Positions 25,513-34,784 of a stretch of 64,000 bases of DNA are shown here, piece after piece. The stretch is from Candidatus Rifleibacteriota bacterium (lineage in GTDB: Bacteria; Muiribacteriota; Ozemobacteria; Ozemobacterales; Ozemobacteraceae). The notes under the pieces are model-generated. The model was not told where the DNA came from. It did no database searches and worked only from the letters and a program-made list of their open reading frames with translations. Position 1 is the first letter of the stretch. Each line of letters begins with the position of its first letter. The position numbers and the translations under genes are program-made. The stretch lies in contig JADFXM010000008.1 in assembly GCA_015233565.1 (NCBI GenBank), positions 124,001 to 188,000 of the forward strand, given 5' to 3'.

Positions 25513-27181
25513 ATTTAAATTTCAACTTATTTTCGCTTTCTTTCTTGTTTTTCTGCTTCTTGCTGCGCCATTGATAGCTGTTGATTCAGGCTCACGATTT
25601 TCAAGCGTTTCAGGGGAAGTAAAAATTTTTCCTGAGTCCAATCCTGCTTCCAAGAGTCTTGCAAAAGTCCAGTCCCAATTGAATATCGATGATCATGTTC
25701 TTACCGAGGAAGATTCGAATGCGATTATTTGTTTTGCTGAGATGTCGACTTTCCTTTTGAAAGCTGAGTCTGAGATAGCAATTAAAAGCCCAATATCTGA
25801 CACAAGCAAAATTAATCTTATCAAAGGAAATATCTGGGTTAACGTCAAAAAAATTTCATCAGGCGGAAGTTTCGAAATAGAAGGGAATCAGACGGTAACC
25901 GGAATAAAAGGAACTAATGTGACCTTTTTTACTGACGAAGCAAAAACTGAAGATAGGATCAAGGTTCTCCGGGGTAGAACGGGTGTAAGGGTAAAGGAAA
26001 CCCATGAAGAAATAGATTTGGAAGAAGGGGAAGAACTTGTAGTCCGCTCCGGTGGAAAGGTTCAAAAAAGCACAATCGATGTAGGAGAAGAATCCAAAGA
26101 ATGGGAAAGCGAACTTTCGCATTTAGGAGATTCTATACAATTAAACCAGGTTCCCGAAATTGTACCTCAAATGATTGATGGCGAAAACAAATCATTCAAG
26201 GAACTGAGGGATTCTTATAGTGCAATGAATCAGAGTGGAAATAAGGATCTTGAGAAGATACAAAAATTCAAACATGATCACGAGCGTTTTATAGGGCTGT
26301 TACTAGAGAATTCCGTTATTTTGAAAAATCTTGCGGGAAAAGTTGATGCGCAAAAAAGCGGTTTTGAAACCAAAAAAGGCACCAAATCAAAAGATTCGGA
26401 TCAAATTTTTCTTTATGCCAGAATTATTGCACAAGCGCAAAAAGTTTTGCAAAACCATAGAGCGGAAATCGATAAAATGAAAATCAGTGGGATTCCAGAG
26501 GGAACGGTTTCCCCGGAAAGTATTTCGTTCAATATTGGCATCGCCTGGTCGGAAGTCGAAATTTTGAAAAGCCAGCTGGAAAGCACTTCAGGAACTTCGG
26601 GGAGTGGTGGTTTGTCCCAGGACTGGTTTATCGATGCTCAAGATCGTTGCAATATTACCTTATTACTTTTGTCAGAACAAGAATCACAATTTATGAAGTT
26701 GCTGGAGAAAAATCCGAAAAATCCTGATCTTTTAGCGTTGGGGAGAAAGATTTCCGATTACAGAGTCCAAATCGTAAAGTTCATGAAGGATTTGAACGTA
26801 GTAAAAATTGATACTGCGATATTCACTGAAATGCAGGATTTTGCTGATCAGTTGTCCTATCAACTTTCCATTCTGGAAAATGCAATAAAAACTTATGATA
26901 CCAATGTTGCAAATTCTCAAACTGAAAACAAGCTGCGCTCTACTCTAAGGATTTTGCAGGAATTCGGTAAGTCCAAAAAGATATATAATCAAGCAACCCG
27001 ATTGTACCAGTCGTTTATGAGAGATGCGTCAAGAAACAAATACCAAACGTCTGAACAAGCCGAATTAAATTTTATTTATCAACAAATCGCGGACAGTTTT
27101 GACCGATTAGGGGTAGCGTACGATGAAATTCAAGTCAAACATCAGGAATTGCAAAATCAGTTGAATCAATTTTTGAAATGA
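25505..27181 (+). CDS. Exported FecR-domain protein with coiled-coil tail
   Basis: 558 residues. Signal peptide about 1-25 (cut after LIAVDS region). FecR domain about 35-190: FSSVSGEVKIF, HVLTEEDSNAII, INLIKGNIWVNVKK, TVTGIKGTNVTFF, IKVLRGRTGVRVKE and LEEGEELVV. The rest (200-558) is highly charged and helical, predicted coiled coil, without further domains. FecR domains sense or bind at the envelope and frequently neighbour CHASE2 cyclases, one of which is encoded two genes downstream. The ATG lies inside the end of the upstream lipoprotein gene (8-bp overlap), indicating coupled translation. Confidence 0.85.
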   Translation: MSKFKFQLIFAFFLVFLLLAAPLIAVDSGSRFSSVSGEVKIFPESNPASKSLAKVQSQLNIDDHVLTEEDSNAIICFAEMSTFLLKAESEIAIKSPISDTSKINLIKGNIWVNVKKISSGGSFEIEGNQTVTGIKGTNVTFFTDEAKTEDRIKVLRGRTGVRVKETHEEIDLEEGEELVVRSGGKVQKSTIDVGEESKEWESELSHLGDSIQLNQVPEIVPQMIDGENKSFKELRDSYSAMNQSGNKDLEKIQKFKHDHERFIGLLLENSVILKNLAGKVDAQKSGFETKKGTKSKDSDQIFLYARIIAQAQKVLQNHRAEIDKMKISGIPEGTVSPESISFNIGIAWSEVEILKSQLESTSGTSGSGGLSQDWFIDAQDRCNITLLLLSEQESQFMKLLEKNPKNPDLLALGRKISDYRVQIVKFMKDLNVVKIDTAIFTEMQDFADQLSYQLSILENAIKTYDTNVANSQTENKLRSTLRILQEFGKSKKIYNQATRLYQSFMRDASRNKYQTSEQAELNFIYQQIADSFDRLGVAYDEIQVKHQELQNQLNQFLK

Positions 27182-27504
27182 GTACAGTATCAAAAAATAG
27201 AACGGTAAGCACAAACTTCAGAATTCCAATTCCCGAGGATATAGTCTTAAGACCATTTTCCCGAAACCTGAAAACGTGAACTCGTTTGGATGAGATTCCT
27301 GCCTTAACTTTTGTATTATTTGGTCTTAAAATAAAATTCGGGCTGAAAACTTTTTAATCTCTACGGAATCGGCTTTTGAAGCTGAGCAATCGAAGAAAAT
27401 GAAGTTTACGACAACAGGAATTCTGAACTTGTATTGTGAGAAACGAGGTTGGAGGGCTGAGATAGACTTGCGTATTTTATGACCCCCGAAGAAGGACAAA
27501 TTCA
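27182..27504. other. Intergenic region containing repeat C copy 2
   Basis: 323 bp within the plus-strand lipoprotein series, mostly occupied by repeat C (27211-27432). No gene seen. Confidence 0.55.
27211..27432. mobile_element. Repeat C, copy 2 (222 bp)
   Basis: Terminal inverted repeat: left ACAAACTTCAGAATTCC, right GGAATTCTGAACTTGT. An inner inverted pair GTCTTAAGACC / GGTCTTAAAAT suggests a folded or composite structure. The right half matches 17204-17450. Confidence 0.65.
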
Positions 27505-30500
27505 ATGACTCAAACAAAAAAAACAAATAATCCTCCTGGACTCTTCCGGGCATTTCGATGTCTTTTGATTTTTTTGGTCTTGTTGGTTACCTCACTTATT
27601 TCTGGCTGCATGGGCGGTTCAAACAGTGGAAATTTGGCAAATTCAATTAATTCTACTGATTCCGAAAAGATAATTGCAACATTGAACAAATTTAACGCCA
27701 ATACGTCCCAAAGAAATTCCGCTGAGGCTGAAAACTTGCTATCAGCGAAATTAAAAAGCCAAAACGGCAGTGGCAAAATTTCCGGACTATTTCAAATTTG
27801 GGATTTTGGGAACAATTTTAAAACTCAGGAAGGAAGCGCTTCATATACATTTGTAATTCCTTCCGACGGAATAACTCAACCTTCTTCAAACTACGCTGAA
27901 GTATTTTCTTATTACACCAGTCCTGGGGGAAACAGGATTGAAATAGTTTTTCAAGTTACCAAGGACATTGATGGGGAATGGTTTATCGATGATTTTCGAA
28001 TAAACTCACGATCTATTGGGGTTTTTCAGATGCAGCCATTTTTTCCGCTGGACATCGGAGATCGCTGGAAATACACAGTTGAGCAAAATAACCAGCAATT
28101 GCCGTATTACATAGTAATTACCGTCGCATCCGGACCTGATACGATCAATGGAAAAAAAGTATACACTTTGAACGAATCTTTCGAACCTTTGAACTCCATC
28201 TCATCATTTACAATTGACCCAAAAATCGGAAGATTTTCCAGATATGGTGGTTACTGGCGCTTTTCAAACGACTCAGGGATATGGGATTTCGGGCCTCCCC
28301 CGCTTGGGACTTACACTTTCAATGCCGGACAACCACTGAAAATGTGGAACGAGGTCGAAACTATCGGAACCTATACCGAAGTGAACTTTTCAGAAGTCTA
28401 CCAGAATACCAATTATTCAGGATACATCGACACTTCAATGAGTGAATTGTTCTCCAACCCGAGCGCTTTTGGAATTATTGATACGCTTCCATCATACCAG
28501 GAATGGTACTATCAAAATAAACCTGACCCCTGGGGAAGATCCCATATCCGAAAAACCTTTTACTTTAAAGAAGGCTTGGGATTAGCTTTTTATTTGGAAA
28601 TGGATCAAATTTCAGGTGAAATCTGGCAAATCTGGAGAATTGTGGAAGCCAAAGTTGCCGGAAAGGAAATGAATCCTGCAGATTGGCCATTCCAGATAAT
28701 TTCTTCCCCATTTTTACCGGATGCTTATCCAAATTCACCTTATCACTTCGAATTTGAAGCTCAATGGGGTTTTGCCTCCAATCACGTTTGGACAGTAACT
28801 TCGGGAAGTTTACCTCCAGGCTTGTTCCTGTCACCCTCCGGAATTTTGGAAGGAACACCAATTGAAGAAGGAAATTATAAGTTTTCATTGAAAGTAAGCG
28901 AGAAAATCGGAAGTAAAACAGCCAGTCAGGATTTTTCCATCACTATTAAACAGGGGATGGTAATACTGGACAACGTTGATCTTCCACGGGCGCGAATTAA
29001 TCAGAACTATGACTATGGATTTAAAGCCCAGTCGGGTGGAGAGATAGTTACTGAAAACCTGAGCTGGATTTTAGCAACCTATACGACTCTTCCGCCGGGA
29101 CTTTCTCTGGCTTCCGGTACCGGAATAATTTCCGGAATTCCGACTCAAACAGGCATTTTTTATTTTCAATTGGAGGCATCAGATTCCTTACCGAAAACAC
29201 ATTCATTCAAATCCTTTTCTTTGCAAGTGGCACCGGAAATTTCCGGGACGTTAAAAACGACTGCAACATGGATGGGTGGCGGCTTTATGTGTGCGCAAAT
29301 CCAATTTTTAAATGACAGGAACCAGCCGGTTTTTCCTGATTCCCAAACACTATCCACTTCTTCAATTACTCTTATCGACTTACAAGTTAGCAAATCAGGG
29401 GACTCGTCATCATCAGCGGGAGTTCATCCCTATCGAATAGATTATACCGGCGAAAAAGATCCTTTTGTCTATTTTGAGTATGGACAAGGAGATTTCGATT
29501 ACAATTCCACGACTCTCTCAGTTATTGCAAGCGGAGTTCTGAGTTCCTCATTGAATATGATTTCCTCTTCTACCCCCGTTACCTTGCGAAACAGAATGCT
29601 CTTTCGCGAATTCATTCCCTGGAGTGCATTTGCAACTCCAGGAACAGAAACTGTTCCATTCGAAATAAAAAACTTTTCAGCACTTAACCCCAACCTCTTT
29701 TTTGTTTACCGAGACGGAGTTGAGCAATTCAATGTTACCGTTGATAAAACGGGCCCGGAGGCTTTACTGAAAATTTCACGAACTCCTGTCGCAAAATGGT
29801 TTACAGACCAAAAGAAGTTGTACATTAAAGATTTTTCCGTATTCAAAACGACGGGAACAGATGATTTAAACTGTTGGGTTTTGTCAACTGTTGGTACTTC
29901 CAGCAGTATTATTTCACAATTTGCTCCAACGGCTTCTTCAACATTTAATTCTATGGACGGGTTTATGGAAAGTATTCCTCAGCACATGGATTTCCTCAAC
30001 CATTTCAAGGTTTTTGCCCCCTCAGGGAAACAGACCGAAACTATTCTCTGGGCTGATGACTCCTATTTGAAAGCTCTTCTTCTTACGGGGGAAGTGAATC
30101 CAAATGCCGGGTATCCAACAAAAGTTGTTGATATGGTTGCAACTGGCTCTCCCGGAGTATTTCCTCAAATCAGAACTATTGATGAGGGTGGAAACATTCG
30201 AAAATTTTCTATGGACCAATATGGAAGCATTACCGGGGGAGAAATTCTATTTTCCCTTCCTAATGTTGTAGCGAACCCTAATAATGAATTCAAGTTGTGT
30301 TGGTATCCGAACTCCGACCCCCTCGAATTTTTACTCGTAACCGACAAAGGAAATAACCGTGCAGTTTTGGTTACTGGAAGCGGAGTTAACTGGCAGATAG
30401 GTGGAAACACCGGTTTAAAGAACATTAAAGGGCGGCTCAATGCGCCGCTGGGACAATGCGAATTTGCCCTCGAAGATACCACTTGGTCGGTGGTAGCAGA

Positions 30501-30546
30501 TGCCGATGGAATCCAAGTATTTGAACATTACGGATTTGGAGAGTGA
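27505..30546 (+). CDS. Large lipoprotein with two putative-Ig (He_PIG) domains
   Basis: 1013 residues. Lipoprotein signal with lipidated Cys35 (LISGC) after a basic start. Residues about 50-175 resemble a small NTF2-like or lumazine-type secreted domain. Two He_PIG domains follow at about 410-490 and 500-575, each with the hallmark LPPGL.L...G...GTP/GIPT pattern. The C-terminal 430 residues are beta-rich and unrecognised. It follows the FecR gene after a repeat-filled gap and precedes the CHASE2 cyclase, so it may supply the outer-surface part of the same sensing module. Ribosome site AGAAGGA. Confidence 0.78.
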   Translation: MTQTKKTNNPPGLFRAFRCLLIFLVLLVTSLISGCMGGSNSGNLANSINSTDSEKIIATLNKFNANTSQRNSAEAENLLSAKLKSQNGSGKISGLFQIWDFGNNFKTQEGSASYTFVIPSDGITQPSSNYAEVFSYYTSPGGNRIEIVFQVTKDIDGEWFIDDFRINSRSIGVFQMQPFFPLDIGDRWKYTVEQNNQQLPYYIVITVASGPDTINGKKVYTLNESFEPLNSISSFTIDPKIGRFSRYGGYWRFSNDSGIWDFGPPPLGTYTFNAGQPLKMWNEVETIGTYTEVNFSEVYQNTNYSGYIDTSMSELFSNPSAFGIIDTLPSYQEWYYQNKPDPWGRSHIRKTFYFKEGLGLAFYLEMDQISGEIWQIWRIVEAKVAGKEMNPADWPFQIISSPFLPDAYPNSPYHFEFEAQWGFASNHVWTVTSGSLPPGLFLSPSGILEGTPIEEGNYKFSLKVSEKIGSKTASQDFSITIKQGMVILDNVDLPRARINQNYDYGFKAQSGGEIVTENLSWILATYTTLPPGLSLASGTGIISGIPTQTGIFYFQLEASDSLPKTHSFKSFSLQVAPEISGTLKTTATWMGGGFMCAQIQFLNDRNQPVFPDSQTLSTSSITLIDLQVSKSGDSSSSAGVHPYRIDYTGEKDPFVYFEYGQGDFDYNSTTLSVIASGVLSSSLNMISSSTPVTLRNRMLFREFIPWSAFATPGTETVPFEIKNFSALNPNLFFVYRDGVEQFNVTVDKTGPEALLKISRTPVAKWFTDQKKLYIKDFSVFKTTGTDDLNCWVLSTVGTSSSIISQFAPTASSTFNSMDGFMESIPQHMDFLNHFKVFAPSGKQTETILWADDSYLKALLLTGEVNPNAGYPTKVVDMVATGSPGVFPQIRTIDEGGNIRKFSMDQYGSITGGEILFSLPNVVANPNNEFKLCWYPNSDPLEFLLVTDKGNNRAVLVTGSGVNWQIGGNTGLKNIKGRLNAPLGQCEFALEDTTWSVVADADGIQVFEHYGFGE

Positions 30547-30856
30547 AAAACATTGGACTTTTGGAGTCTTTCAAAAAAACAGAGTAATTGGGTTTTATTC
30601 AAAACCAATACTTCGACTCTGGACAATGACAAATAGCAGGTTGCTGAGAAGGTGTGAAATATTTAAAAAAACTGGAAGTGAAAAATGTCATAAATGTTTT
30701 CTGGTGGCTTTCTCAAGCGTTGTACTTTTATGAGTCAGTAAATTATTTTCAGCTTGTAAGTGGAGTCGAATCGACTATGAATTCCTGTTTTTGTTTGCCT
30801 TGGTGTTTCATCCAGTAATCTTTTTAATGCTACGGGATTAGGTATAATTAACCTTT
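30547..30856. other. Intergenic region before the CHASE2 cyclase
   Basis: 310 bp without a gene. It holds a TATAAT box (30843-30848) whose expected start point falls at or next to the ATG of the cyclase gene. Confidence 0.45.
30843..30848 (+). promoter_or_regulatory. -10 box placing transcription start at the cyclase ATG
   Basis: Perfect TATAAT, 8 bp before the ATG at 30857. The -35 region (about 30820) is poor. Since there is also no Shine-Dalgarno sequence, a leaderless mRNA is likely. Confidence 0.4.
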
Positions 30857-33544
30857 ATGAAAATCTTCTTTTCCGAAAAAAAGTGGATATTTTTTTCCCT
30901 TGTATTTGCATTTTTTTCTCTATTTTTGTTTTATGCCAGAGTTCTTGTAAACGTTGATGAATACCTAACTACCTTGATTTTTCAATTAGGATACAATGAG
31001 AAAAGTCAAAAAGAAAAAATTGTCCTAATAAAGAAAGACGAAAAAACATCTGCGTTATTGGCAAAAAATCCAGGGAGAAGAGAATTCGCATCCGTTATCA
31101 AATTTTTGGGTCAAACCCAGCAAGTTCCGGTTATTGGAAACAACGAAGCAACTTTAAAGTTGATCGATTTCCGGTTGGGGCTGTTTTCTTCTCCGAATAA
31201 ACCGGTTTTTTCACTTTCCTGGCCGGGAACATCAAATTGCGAGAATTACAAGAACCCAAGTTTTTTTCGTTTTTCTGAAAATTTTGCATTTGTACATGAT
31301 TTTCTTCAATTTCCCAGTGAAGCACTGGCATCTTTTTCGCCTTCTTTAAAAGAACTGTCGCAGGATCAAATAAAAAAGCTTGGGATTTTTCTGGAAAACA
31401 TTCGAAATCTTCAAGCAAAATGCACATTCAAAGTGCTTCCTGATGCGGAAACTATTTTTTCAATTATCCTACAGTTGAAAATTGAGCTTCCCCCCTCTTA
31501 CGAAGTACCACCTGCCAACGTCATCGGCCTGGATTTTCTTTTACAAGGTGATCATGAAAAAGAAGAGGACGATCTGTTACGTTCGGCGATTGCAAGTTCT
31601 CAAATTCCGATTGTTCTTGCGGCGCAAATGACAACCGATAGCGAATATTCCTACGAGTTCATGAACCATTCTCCAAATTCATCTGGAACCGATATCGTCA
31701 ACCTTGGAAAAAATGAAATTCAAGAAAAACAAATTGAAATTTTCCCTCAAAAAACCTTCCTCAATTCTAACTCCTCCGTTGGTTTCATAAACTCCGAAAC
31801 AGGGAGCAATAGATTTATAAGGCGCCTTCCATTATTCCAGTACTATCCCGAAGAAAACAGATTGGAACCTGGCTTTTCACTGTTGACTGCGGTTTTAGCA
31901 CTGGACAAATCATATTCCGGGCCGGAAAAAACTCCTTATATGAATTCCATGAAGCAAGAAATGAAGCGGATATTTCCATTAATAAAAGATGGGACATATC
32001 AGGGCGATTTCAATTTGTTTGACCGAAAAATTCCCTGCGATGAGAGGGGAAGGATGGAAATTTATTTTTATGGATCAACCCAAACTGACTTAGTGTGCAA
32101 GAAAAGAATCCTCAAATCCTTTTCTCTGTATGAATGTTTTGACGGCGATACTCTCGCTTATCATTCGAAAAGGATTCCAGGCTCAGCAGAGAAATTGGGG
32201 ACTACCAGTGCGCATCTGTCTTCTTTGAGTCGTTGGCAGAATTGTGGGAATCAAGTTTGCCTGGTTGCTCCTTTCGAAAAGACTGACTTGGACTTTTTTG
32301 AGACTCCATTGAGCTATAAAACGCCATTTACTGTGGTTAGAGACCAAATTACCGGAGCTGAAGTAAATGCAAATGCCATTTTAACTATTCTGGAAAAAAG
32401 GTTTTTACAATATCCGAGCATTGTTCATACTACGGGTTTTGTCCTTTTCATTTCCACATTATTTGGAGTGTTTCTTTCGATTTTCAATCCACTAGCGGCA
32501 ACTTTTATCGCAGTTCTTTTCATGGGTGGAACATTCGGTTTAGGTTTTTTTCTGTACAATTCCCTGGGAATAATTTTTTACTTTTCTCCCTGTTTGATAG
32601 TGTTTCCATTGACTTTAGGGTTTCACATCATAGATCATTTTTTAACTCAACGAAGAAAGACTCAGGAGACAAAGGCAATGTTCCAACGTTTTGTATCAGC
32701 AGATGTTGTCCAGTACATGCTGGATCATCCGCAAGCGGTAAAACCGGGGGGCCAGAATGTTGAAATGACCATCTTTTTTTCGGATGTTGCCGGGTTCACT
32801 TCCATTTCGGAAGCCCTTACCCCGGAAAAACTGGTTGTATTACTTAATGAATATCTGGGATCCATGACCCGTTTACTTTTCAAACATGGCGGAACTCTGG
32901 ATAAATTTATTGGGGATGCAGTAATGGCTTTCTGGAATTACCCTCGTGAGCAGGAAGACCATGCTGTCAGGGCTTGTCTCTGTGCTTTGGAGATGCAAAG
33001 AAAGATTCTGGAATTACAGAAGGGTTGGGCGGAAAGGAAACTACCGAAAGTTGCTGCCAGGTGTGGAATTAATACAGCAAACGTAATTGTTGGTTATATG
33101 GGAGCAATTGAAGCTCAGATGAACTTCACATGCATGGGAGACGGAGTAAATCTGGCCTCCCGCTTGGAAGGGGCTAACAAAGAATATGGAACTTTCCTGA
33201 TGATAAGCGAGAAAACATATCTTCGTGCCAAAGAACGAGTGTCAGTCCGATTCCTGGATTTTCTTGCAGTAAAGGGAAAAGCCGAGCCGGTTAAAGTCTT
33301 CGAATTAGTAAGCGAAAAAGGCGATGAGCCGGCGGAATGGTCGAAACTTATAAGCTTGTACGATACGGGAATCGCTTTACATCTTGACAAAAAATGGGAC
33401 GAAGCCATTCAAAAATTTGAAGAAATCCTCAAAAAATGGCCTTCCGATGGTCCTTCTAAAACCTATATCAAAAGATGCCAGGAGTACAAAGAAACCCCTC
33501 CTCCCGAAAATTGGGATGGAAGTTATCATCTAACGCACAAATAA
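30857..33544 (+). CDS. CHASE2-domain class III adenylate/guanylate cyclase
   Basis: Membrane-bound cyclase making cyclic nucleotide from ATP or GTP in response to an extracytoplasmic signal. 895 residues: an N-terminal membrane helix (about 10-30), a large extracytoplasmic CHASE2-type sensor, three membrane helices (about 520-600), then the catalytic domain (about 630-820) and a short TPR-like tail (YDTGIALHLDKKWDEAIQKFEEIL). Active-site residues are all present: metal Asp643 (FSDVAGFT) and Asp687 (KFIGDAV), Lys683, and FTCMGDGVNLASR with Thr, Asn and Arg. It should therefore work as a homodimer. CHASE2 cyclases often neighbour FecR proteins, as here. No Shine-Dalgarno is seen. Confidence 0.92.
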   Translation: MKIFFSEKKWIFFSLVFAFFSLFLFYARVLVNVDEYLTTLIFQLGYNEKSQKEKIVLIKKDEKTSALLAKNPGRREFASVIKFLGQTQQVPVIGNNEATLKLIDFRLGLFSSPNKPVFSLSWPGTSNCENYKNPSFFRFSENFAFVHDFLQFPSEALASFSPSLKELSQDQIKKLGIFLENIRNLQAKCTFKVLPDAETIFSIILQLKIELPPSYEVPPANVIGLDFLLQGDHEKEEDDLLRSAIASSQIPIVLAAQMTTDSEYSYEFMNHSPNSSGTDIVNLGKNEIQEKQIEIFPQKTFLNSNSSVGFINSETGSNRFIRRLPLFQYYPEENRLEPGFSLLTAVLALDKSYSGPEKTPYMNSMKQEMKRIFPLIKDGTYQGDFNLFDRKIPCDERGRMEIYFYGSTQTDLVCKKRILKSFSLYECFDGDTLAYHSKRIPGSAEKLGTTSAHLSSLSRWQNCGNQVCLVAPFEKTDLDFFETPLSYKTPFTVVRDQITGAEVNANAILTILEKRFLQYPSIVHTTGFVLFISTLFGVFLSIFNPLAATFIAVLFMGGTFGLGFFLYNSLGIIFYFSPCLIVFPLTLGFHIIDHFLTQRRKTQETKAMFQRFVSADVVQYMLDHPQAVKPGGQNVEMTIFFSDVAGFTSISEALTPEKLVVLLNEYLGSMTRLLFKHGGTLDKFIGDAVMAFWNYPREQEDHAVRACLCALEMQRKILELQKGWAERKLPKVAARCGINTANVIVGYMGAIEAQMNFTCMGDGVNLASRLEGANKEYGTFLMISEKTYLRAKERVSVRFLDFLAVKGKAEPVKVFELVSEKGDEPAEWSKLISLYDTGIALHLDKKWDEAIQKFEEILKKWPSDGPSKTYIKRCQEYKETPPPENWDGSYHLTHK

Positions 33545-33592
33545 GGATCACATCTTCCCTATTTCCAGTTCAAATGGTAAGCCTCGTGATTC

Positions 33593-34780
33593 TTAAATCA
33601 CTTTTTTCTTCTGGAGGGAGCTGATTTCTTCCTCGGACATTTTCAATTTGGTCTTCAAAATTTCGTGAGTGTGCTCACCTAATACTGGCGCTGGACATGT
33701 CACTTCAGCCGGAGTTTGAGAGAACTTTATCGGGTTTCCCGGTACTTTTATTTTTCCGGTGGTGGGGTGGAGCAGTTCAACCAGCATAGACCTGGCGTTT
33801 ATCTGAGGGTCAGAAAACAATTTGGCAACATCATTAATTGGCCCACAGGGAATATCATACTTCTGAAGGAGTGTGACCCATTCATCGGTCAATTTCGTCT
33901 TCATTTCTTCAGAAAGAAATTTTTCAAGGGAATCCCAGTTGTGAACGCGGTCTTTGTTAGTTAAGAATCTGGGATCGGAAATAACTTCCTTTTTCTCAAT
34001 TATTTCAAGGAATTTTTTCCAAAGGTCGTCATTTCCAACAGCGATGTTGATCAGTCCATCTTTGGTATGAAAAGTTGCGAATGGTGAAATTGATGGATGC
34101 CTGTTGCCAATGGGGTGGGGGACCTCTCCAGTTGCGGAGTATCTGACGATGGCATTTTCCAAAACTGCTATCATGGAATCTAGCATTGCAACGTCGATTG
34201 CTTGGCCCATTCCGGATTTTTCGCGGTTGTATAAGGCTGTTACAATTCCATAAGATGTAAATATTCCTGAAATAATGTCGGCGATGGAGCTGCCAACTTT
34301 TGTCGGTTGGTCGGCTGATGGCCCTGTGACACTCATCATTCCACCCAGACCTTGAATTATCAGGTCATATGCGGGTCTGGACTTGTAAGGTCCGGTTTGG
34401 CCAAACCCGGTTGAGGAGGCATAAATCAATCGTGGGTTGGTTTTCACCAGCTCGTCGTAATGAATTCCAAGTTTTTCCATTACTCCAGGTTTGAAATTTT
34501 CAACAACCACGTCTGCGCATTTTGCAAGCTTCAGGAAGATCTCGCGTCCTTCGGGTTGCTTGAGGTTTAATGTTACACTCTTTTTTCCGCGATTGATGCT
34601 CATGAAATAAGCGCTGAAACCGTTTACAAATGGGCCAAAAGCCCTTGAGTCATCACCTGTTCCGGGACGTTCAATTTTGATAACTTCCGCGCCGAGGTCG
34701 GCTAGTAGCATTGTACAATATGGGCCAGCCAGCACCCGGGTCAGATCAATTACTGTAATGCCTGCTAATGGGCCATTCAT
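33593..34780 (-). CDS. CoA-transferase family III (CaiB/BaiF/Frc) protein
   Basis: Transfers CoA between carboxylic acids in the cytoplasm. 395 residues from the ATG at 34780. Family motifs: the opening PLAGITVIDLTRVLAGPYCTM, LADLGAEVIKIE, SINRGKKS, VVENFKPGV and catalytic Asp139 in PAYDLIIQGLGG. The frame is open to 34858, but GGAGA immediately upstream of 34780 selects this start, and homologues begin here. The upstream nitrilase-family gene ends 4 bp before, and its last codons form the ribosome site, so both enzymes are made together. The substrate is unknown. Confidence 0.93.
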   Translation of the reverse strand: MNGPLAGITVIDLTRVLAGPYCTMLLADLGAEVIKIERPGTGDDSRAFGPFVNGFSAYFMSINRGKKSVTLNLKQPEGREIFLKLAKCADVVVENFKPGVMEKLGIHYDELVKTNPRLIYASSTGFGQTGPYKSRPAYDLIIQGLGGMMSVTGPSADQPTKVGSSIADIISGIFTSYGIVTALYNREKSGMGQAIDVAMLDSMIAVLENAIVRYSATGEVPHPIGNRHPSISPFATFHTKDGLINIAVGNDDLWKKFLEIIEKKEVISDPRFLTNKDRVHNWDSLEKFLSEEMKTKLTDEWVTLLQKYDIPCGPINDVAKLFSDPQINARSMLVELLHPTTGKIKVPGNPIKFSQTPAEVTCPAPVLGEHTHEILKTKLKMSEEEISSLQKKKVI

Positions 34781-34784
34781 TAGA

